This document shows positions 57,398-64,000 of a DNA stretch of 64,000 nucleotides, piece after piece. How positions within the stretch are numbered: the first letter of the stretch is position 1; the number at the start of each line of letters is the position of its first letter. The position numbers and the translations under genes are program-made. Source of the DNA: Siphonodentalium dalli. Taxonomy: Eukaryota > Mollusca > Scaphopoda > Gadilida > Siphonodentaliidae. The notes under the pieces were generated by a model. That model was not told where the DNA came from. It ran no database searches and worked only from the letters and a program-made list of their open reading frames with translations. Location: the NCBI GenBank assembly GCA_032622095.1, contig CP136065.1, positions 110,091,195-110,155,194 on the forward strand, written 5' to 3'.

Positions 57398-59329
57398 ATA
57401 TTCTCTATAGAGATTTTGCAAAGTATTGTATATTAAAATGTGAGACTGCATGGTATTTTGATGGGGTTGATGTCATGAATAATAAAACTGAAAAAGTGTA
57501 GGAATTCTACTTTAATAGAGTAAAGGGTCATCCAATCATTATTTACATAGAAATGAAAAATGACAAAGAACCAACAAGGATATCGAATTGCAGGATATTT
57601 GGCATTGAATGTCGGTTGGGTATCATGCAATCGTTCGTCTGGATCGAGATGTTCAATATTCCTCTCAATGTTGACGATCGTACTTAAAAAGTACTCATAT
57701 TAGTTTAGTATTTGGAACAATTTCCTCATCCACAACTCAATTTTGTCTAATTTGACATTTATTTTGACTTAAACTTTAGCAGTTTATATTGGCAACGTAA
57801 ATCACATGCACGTGTTGCTTCGAATCTTTGATGTGTGGATGGGAAACAAAGACAATTGCGTTTCTACAATATTGAGGATGTGTGTATCCAAATTTACTCT
57901 TTTATGGCAGAATTCCTACACCGTTATATATTTCAGTGTGGTGTTTCTCATTTGGTACCGGACGTGGCGCTTTCTCTGCATGTCTGTTTCGTTCGCCATT
58001 CACGTACAACATAACTAATCCTTATTATTGCTATATGTATACACATATACTTTATATTTTCGTGTTAGGTAAAAACAAGAGGCACACATCATAGATGGCG
58101 GTGTCACGTGTGACATAAGGAAATGTGAGCTTGGGTAAAAGCCACAAACATAATTTTGTCAAAATTAACACGGTTGCGAAACCAAATATTGGATGCCCAG
58201 AAAACAATATTTGAGGACAGAACTCCTGACATAAAATTCTGACAGGATTGGATTTCGAACTTATCCAAGACATTCATGAGTAGAAGCAGGTGAATTTAGT
58301 CATATTTCGATAACATTTCTTTGAATCGCTGCACTTACGTCGATATACAGATGGACATTATACATAAGGACAAACGCCCATCGTCATTAATCAAACCATA
58401 TAGACCCTGAGCCAACATGTGGACTGAAATCCCGACAAAATAAACTGATTTTACCTCATGCGAATATGGTTATGTTAGTTCTGAGATGCCGAGAATGTAT
58501 TCAGCTTTCCATACCTTCATTTACAAAAACAAAACAACAACAAAAACAACATATGCTATTCAATAAAATAATATGAATCGTACGTGACACGTAGTGGAGC
58601 AATCACACATGATGTGCCTCAAATTTGCCTTTTATCGGCGACATAACGCTAAGAATAATTTATGTAACATCATGCAGTGGTCACGACCGAGATGACATGC
58701 CAACTTGACAAGACGTGTCGTGGATTCTGGCCCACATATCCGAAATGACGCCCGAAACCGTGTCATTACGTCTTCATTTTTCGTTTTCATTGAGCTATAA
58801 ACAACGAATTTGGTCGAAATGGAATTAATAGGCTTAAATCACAAGTGAATTCTTCGTATATAAGTTGTGAAGTAGTAACTTTCATTTTCATCGCGATGCT
58901 TCATTCTCAATTCCGCGTTTTTTTTTGCAATATCCATACTGTTGCTAACCGGAAGTCACGTGACAATTTCTCCAAAATCCATACCCGCGATCTTTGAAAA
59001 ATCACTGATGGATATAGAAAATAATATGACGTCATTCACCTGCGCCTAAGGTTTTAACAACCACCTGGTGGTTGCTAATATTTAGGTCAAATATGAACCT
59101 ATTTGCACGAGAATGTTGGTACAAAACTGAGATCCTAGAACAAGGCACCGGGTTAGTGGGAATATGGGGGGGGGGTCTCCCCTCTCCTCATATTGGAGAC
59201 GGGCGGAAAAGGTCGTTTTATGTGACATGGCAAAACCCAGAAAGAGAACTGTTGTATATTCCGTGCCAAAGGTCAAAGTTGGAACCCGCTTTCAGAATAA
59301 TTTTTCAGAATCTCGTTTAGGGTGATTCC
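57398..59329. other. No gene recognised
   Basis: Short frames (57433-57630 minus, 57806-58094 plus, 58052-58273 minus, 59072-59320 plus) lack any domain. A poly-G run lies at about 59165-59175. Confidence 0.45.
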
Positions 59330-59470
59330 TTATAACCAAGGTGGTTATATCGTGGATACCGCAATCGAACTCTGAGCTGGATGCGCATGGAGGTCGTGGG
59401 TTCTGATCATGATTTGGGGAAATTTTGGGACCGATTTACAAGCTTGGTCTGATGGACATCCCAGTGTGCC
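59330..59470 (+). repeat. Possible tRNA-derived SINE remnant
   Basis: aggtggttatatcgtgg resembles an A box, and ggtcgtgggttctgatcat ~55 bases later resembles a B box (canonical GGTTCGANTCC) with two or three changes. The cloverleaf is not convincing and no second copy is visible in the window. Confidence 0.3.
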
Positions 59471-59865
59471 ATTCCAATTAATTCGTTTAATCTCCGATCT
59501 AAACATGCCAATTTAGATAAGAAATTTGTTCACGTACGTTTCTAAACAATTAGCACATCATATATACTGAAACACATATATTGCGACTTTCATATTCAGT
59601 AACATGGCGCTGATCATCAAAGGTGTTGTTCTGGTCTTTATATATGAATTGGTTGCTCCCATGCAGTGCCTCTAGATACCTGGACACTCACTAAAGTATC
59701 GATGAATCCAGGCGCATGTTCTTAGTGGCCGTCGATAATCACACTCTTGGTCAAGTGGCCCTGCTACATAATATATGATGTTGGTAGGTTCTTGTGATTT
59801 AACTTTGAAACTGGTGCAACATGATGCTATTAAAGTACTCAATGCATTCGAAGTGGGTTCATGCG

Positions 59866-59904
59866 ATATAACATAATATATATATATATATATTGAGACT
59901 TCCG

Positions 59905-59941
<37 letters not shown>

Positions 59942-61214
59942 ATATATGTGGGTACGTCATGGAATCGAAAACGCCTGGACGGATTGAGCTCAAATTTCGT
60001 ATATAAGGGTAAAAAGCCACGGGGATCGCCGACGTCGCATTTTGGACAAGCTCTGATCACACATTCTCCACACCCAATCAATAAAATCACCGCAAAAACG
60101 GCGGGGGTTAATCGGGTTGATATTCGCTCGCGATCCAAGAGGAGTAACTCTACATTTTTGTATATATCTGTATATGTATATTTTTATATCCATATTCACT
60201 TCAAACTGCTAAACCCGTTTAGCCAAAACTTGCTAATACCTCCCAAAATATAGAATTTACATTTTCTCATATATACATTTCTTGTTACGGCTGAAAATCT
60301 TAGTCTATTTTAAATACATTCATATAAACAAGCTCTAAACTTACACCCCTCGATTCCTGCTAACTCTTTTCGACCATCCCGGGGTTAGCCCCCCCAAATG
60401 ACCTTAATAAAGTAAATTCGAGGCCTTCGGGACTTCCACTGCCTTCTCCTTTGACCATCTCGTAAAGGTGAATACCAACAACAACGACATTGTTGGCGAG
60501 AAAATAATTAGTTCAAATTACTAAATCCACACAATGCTAATTTTCGGGTGGCCACCAAGCCGTGAATGCCAACAACAACGACATCGATTAAAAAGACAGA
60601 ATTAACTCATTAAAACATGCGAATTGCCCCAAGCCGTGAATAACCATCTCCTAAAGGTGGGGGTCACTACCAAGCCGTGAATGCCAACAACAACGACATT
60701 GTTGGCGAAAAAATATTTACTAAATCCACACAATGCTAATTTTCTCTTTACGGCAATGTGAGAATCTTCGGGCGAGAATTTTTGGGTGGCCACCAAGCCG
60801 TGAATGCCAACAACAACAACATCGTTGGCATACCTCTTTTAGGGACGGGTATCATAATTCCACTTGATTAAAAAGACAGAATGAACTCATTAAAAAATGC
60901 GTGTTGCCCCAAGCCACGAATGCCAACAACAACGACATCGTTGGCATACCTCTTTTAGGGACGGGTATCATAATTCCTCTTGATTCAAAAGACACAATTA
61001 ACTCATTAAAAAATGCGTGTTGTGTGATTCTTATGTCTGTCGTTCCTAGGAACGGGGCAAATTTTCATCGGGTCAGTTTGTACCTTAAAACATACCTCTT
61101 TTAGGGACGGGTACCATAATTTCTCTTGATTAAAAAGGCACAATTAACTCATTGAAAAGCAAAAAAAATGTCATGTTTCGGACCAACGCCGCCAGTGGCG
61201 GGATAACCTTCTAG
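59866..61214 (+). mobile_element. Helitron-like unit 0 (start uncertain)
   Basis: Ends with a hairpin CCGCCAGTGGCGG (61189-61201), ten bases, then CTAG (61211-61214), a Helitron 3' terminus. The 5' region (tattgagacttccgtatata, ggaatcgaaaacgc) matches the start of the next unit at 61215, but a clean TC start is blurred by TA/TG microsatellite (59876-59946). The interior holds repeated gccaacaacaacgacatcgt blocks. No Rep/helicase, so non-autonomous. Confidence 0.6.
60460..60960. repeat. Repeated GCCAACAACAACGACATCGTTGGC block
   Basis: Five copies or near-copies at about 60472, 60569, 60681, 60805 and 60920. GCCAAC...GTTGGC can pair. The blocks are interleaved with aagccgtgaatgccaa, atacctcttttagggacggg and attaactcattaaaa segments in changing order, so this is a shuffled repeat rather than a simple array. 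Confidence 0.7.
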
Positions 61215-61988
61215 TCTACTATATAATTTGAGACTTCGTATATATATATGTGTGTATATATGTGGGTACTTCATAGAATCGAAAACGCGTGTACAGATTG
61301 AGCTCAATTTTCGTATGTAAGTGTAAAATCACACCGACACCGCCGTGGTCGCGTTTTGGAGAAGCTCAGAGCACCCGTTCTTCAATCTCAGTCACAAAAA
61401 ACGGCACTGCGGTGGTTAATCAAGTGATAATTTAATGAGCGTTTGTTTTTGACGCATCACTATAAAGAGCGTTTACCATTCAACGTTATTAGTATCTGCA
61501 GAGAGATATACGGGATTTTGAGTGGTTTCCTATGCGGTGAGATTTATTGGATGCCATAGTACTCTTACAACATTTCTGCAATATAATTGCCTCAAAGTGT
61601 TCAGCATCATTGTTATAGTATGTATGACACTTAGGCCAGGGCTTAGGGTGGTAGTTAGTGTGGATATAGGCACAATGCTTCTCAGAAATCCCGGCAGACG
61701 AGATCTCGGAAACGGGTGGAGCTATCGACTTAAAATTTGGTATGTGAATGTATCTTGCCCCGGATACGAATTTTATCGGGTCGCCGAGTCCGTGCGACGC
61801 CAGCTTCGCGCATGCGCAGACCAGATCTCGGAAACGGGTGGAGCTATCGACTTGAAATTTGGTTTTTGAATAGCCCGGACAACGTCGGGCTCATCATTAA
61901 CTCATTAAAAAACAAAAAATTAAATTAATTTAAATTTAAAATTGTCATGTTTCTGACGATTGCCGCCAGTGGCGGGCTAACCTGCTAG
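61215..61988 (+). mobile_element. Helitron-like unit 1
   Basis: Starts TCTACTATATAATTTGAGAC directly after the CTAG of the previous unit. Ends GCCGCCAGTGGCGGGCTAAC..CTAG (hairpin about 61962-61977, CTAG 61985-61988). Includes the first 122-bp internal repeats (61690-61870). Confidence 0.75.
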
Positions 61989-62364
61989 TCTCATATATAT
62001 TTTTGAAGACCTCTGTCTGTCTGTATGTCTGTATGTCATTTATACAAATCTACGATTCTCGACCGATCGGGACGAAACTTGGTACGTGTGTGTAGTTTGA
62101 CCAGGCGGTCGTCCTTGTCGTATTGGCGAGCCCGTGCGACGCCCGTGCAGCGCATGCACAGACGAGACATCGAAACGGGTGGAGCTATCGACTTCAAATT
62201 TGCTATGTGAATGTATCTTGCCCCGGATACGATTTTTATCGGGTCGCGGAGCCCGTGCGACGCAAGCTTCGCGCATGCGCAGACCAGATCTCGGAAAAGG
62301 GTGGAGCTATCAACTTGGAATTTGGTTTTTGAATAGCCCGGACAACGTCGGGCTCATCGGCTAG
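61989..62364 (+). mobile_element. Helitron-like unit 2
   Basis: Starts TCTCATATATATTTTTGAAG, ends with hairpin AGCCCGGACAACGTCGGGCT (62335-62354), six bases, CTAG (62361-62364). At 376 bp it is the shortest unit. Confidence 0.8.
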
Positions 62365-63103
62365 TCTCCTATATATTTTGATGACCTCTGTCTGTTTGTC
62401 TGTTTGTTTGTTTGTTTGTCATTAATACAAATCTACGATTCTCGATCGATCGGGACGAAACTTGGTATGTGTGTGTAGTTTGACCAGGCGGTGGACGTTC
62501 TCGTATTGGCGAACCCGTGCGGCGCCCGCTTCGCGCATGCGCAGACGAGATCTCGGAAACGGGCGGAGCTATCGACTTGAAATTTGCTATGTGAATGTAT
62601 CTTGCCCCGGATACGAATTTTATCTGGTCGCCGAGCCCGTGCAACGCCAGCTTCGCGCATGCGCAGACGAGATCTCGGAAACGGGTGGAGCTATCGACTT
62701 TAAATTTGCTATGTGAATGTATCTTGCCCCGGATACGAATTTAATCTGGTCGCCGAGCCCGTGCGACGCCAGGTTCGCGCATGCGCAGACGAGATCTCGG
62801 AAACGGGTGGAGCTATCGACTTGAAATTTGGTATGTGAATGTATCTTGCCCGGATACGAATTTTATCGGGTCGCCAAGCCCGTGCGACGCCAGCTTCGCG
62901 CATGCGCAGACCAGATCTCGGAAACGGGTAGAGCCATCGACTTGGAATTTGGTTTTTGAATAGCGAGGACAACGTCGGGCTGTGTAGAGCTATCGACTTG
63001 AAATTTGGTTTTTAAATAGCCCGGACAACGTCGGGCTGTGTAGAGCTATCGACTTGAAATTTGGTTTTTAAATAGCCCGGACAACGTCGGGCTCATCGGC
63101 TAG
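62365..63103 (+). mobile_element. Helitron-like unit 3
   Basis: Starts TCTCCTATATATTTTGATGA. Contains three full and one partial 122-bp repeats. Its 3' terminal segment (tagagctatcgacttgaaat through the acaacgtcgggct hairpin) is present three times before CTAG at 63100-63103. Confidence 0.8.
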
Positions 63104-63740
63104 TCTCATATATATTTTGAAGACCTCTGTCTGTCTGTATGTTTGTCTGTATGTCATTAATACAAATCTACGATTCTCGACCGATCGGGACGAAACTTGG
63201 TACGTGTGTGTAGTTTGACCAGGCGGTCGACGTTGTCTTATTGGCGAGCCCGTGCGGCGCCCGCTTCGCGCATGCGCAGACGATATCTCGGAAACGGGTG
63301 GAGCTATCGACTTGAAATTTGCTATGTGAATGTATCTTGCCCCGGATACGAATTTTATCGGGTCGCCGAGCCCGTGCGACGCCAGCTTCGCGCATGCGCA
63401 GACGAGATCTCGGAAACGGGTGGAGCTATCGACTTAAAATTTGGTATGTGAATGTATCTTGCCCCGGATACGAATTTTATCGGGTCGCCGAGCCCGTGCG
63501 ACGCCAGCTTCGCGCATGCGCAGACGAGATCTCGGAAACGGGTGGAGCTATCGACTTAAAATTTGGTATGTGAATGTATCTTGCCCCGGATACGAATTTG
63601 ATCGGGTCGCCGAGCCCGTGCGACGCCAGCTTCGCGCATGCGCAGAACAGATCTCGGAAACGGGTAGAGCTATCGACTTGAAATTCGGTTTTTGAATTGC
63701 CTGGATGAATAGATCGGACACCGTCGGACTCATCGGCTAG
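63104..63740 (+). mobile_element. Helitron-like unit 4
   Basis: Starts TCTCATATATATTTTGAAGA. Internal 122-bp repeats run at about 63255-63690. The terminal hairpin is degenerate (tcggacaccgtcgga), followed by ctcatcgg and CTAG (63737-63740). Confidence 0.8.
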
Positions 63741-64000
63741 TCTCATATATATTTTGAAGACCTCTGTCTGTCAGTATGTTTGTCATTGATACAAATCTAC
63801 GATTCTCGACCGATCGGGACGAAACTTGGTACGTGTGTGTAGTTTGACCAGGCGGTCGTCAACGTCGTATTGGCGAGCCCGTGTGGCACCCGCTTCGCGC
63901 ATGCGCAGACGAGATCTCGGAAACGGGTGGAGCTATCGACTTGAAATTTGCTATGTGAATGTATCTTGCCCCGGATACGAATTTTATCGGGTCGCCGAGC
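63741..64000 (+). mobile_element. Helitron-like unit 5, cut by the window end
   Basis: Starts TCTCATATATATTTTGAAGA immediately after unit 4's CTAG and proceeds into the same leader and first internal repeat. Confidence 0.8.

Larger units (their letters stand above)
61680..63690. repeat. ~122-bp internal minisatellite of the Helitron-like units
   Basis: The repeat runs cgccagcttcgcgcatgcgc, aga(c/a)(g/c)agatctcggaaac, gggtggagctatcgactt, gtatgtgaatgtatcttg, ccccggatacgaatttta, tcgggtcgccgagcccgtg. Consecutive starts differ by 122 bp. One to four copies occur per unit. 122 is not a multiple of three, so the repetitive Arg-rich frames here are artefacts. Confidence 0.9.

Noticed and set aside
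61522-63746. Many overlapping Arg-rich frames on both strands
   Set aside because: They arise from the 122-bp Helitron minisatellite. The period is not a multiple of three, so all frames cycle through the same sequence.

Overview
This window is eukaryotic nuclear DNA, AT-rich, with a consensus-spliced intron, few intact genes and a very high density of mobile elements. A marine lophotrochozoan, most likely a mollusc, is the best fit: a Penelope-like element, duplicated cGAS/Mab-21-like genes, a metazoan Mutator-type transposase with a YqaJ nuclease, and Helitron-like repeats with internal tandem units like those described in bivalves. The assignment is inference; no species marker is present.

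Layout. 1-3.8 kb: a degenerate ~530-bp tandem array (motif TACGAGTTGACT) interrupted by a Penelope-like retroelement and a TTAA-flanked MITE. 3.8-8.6 kb: small tandem repeats, three palindromic TA-flanked MITEs nested in a minisatellite, and two TTAA-flanked elements. 8.6-12.6 kb: a nearly perfect 1,998-bp tandem duplication. 14.7-20.3 kb: on the minus strand, a decayed Ty3/gypsy integrase followed by a decayed PHD-finger / 37-residue-repeat / Tpt1(KptA)-like reading frame, plus a hAT-like scrap. 20.3-22.5 kb: inverted repeats, microsatellites and tandem hairpins. 22.8-28.5 kb: copy A of a segmental duplication carrying a cGAS-like gene, with a 2.6-kb long-TIR element inserted upstream and a LINE fragment fused onto the gene's 3' end. 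30-33.5 kb: repeats and MITEs.

34.3-48.1 kb is one nested structure. A degenerate APE-type LINE (ORF1 end, endonuclease, reverse transcriptase) is split by a ~9.9-kb element with ~460-bp terminal inverted repeats. That element carries an SGNH-hydrolase-like gene and a Mutator-like transposase gene with a YqaJ-type nuclease domain and a spliced Tudor-like C-terminal exon. 48.3-55.2 kb: a long TC microsatellite, a tail fragment also found at 54.7 kb, and copy B of the segmental duplication with a better-preserved cGAS-like gene. 55.2-59.8 kb: intergenic, with two foldback hairpins. 59.9-64 kb: at least five Helitron-like units joined head to tail (TC...hairpin...CTAG|TC...), several containing ~122-bp internal repeats.

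The genes do not form a pathway. The plausibly functional units are cGAS-like copy B (a candidate cytosolic nucleotidyltransferase sensor) and the two-gene cargo of the Mutator-like element, where transposase, nuclease, hydrolase and Tudor-like domain presumably serve mobility. Most other coding traces are decayed.
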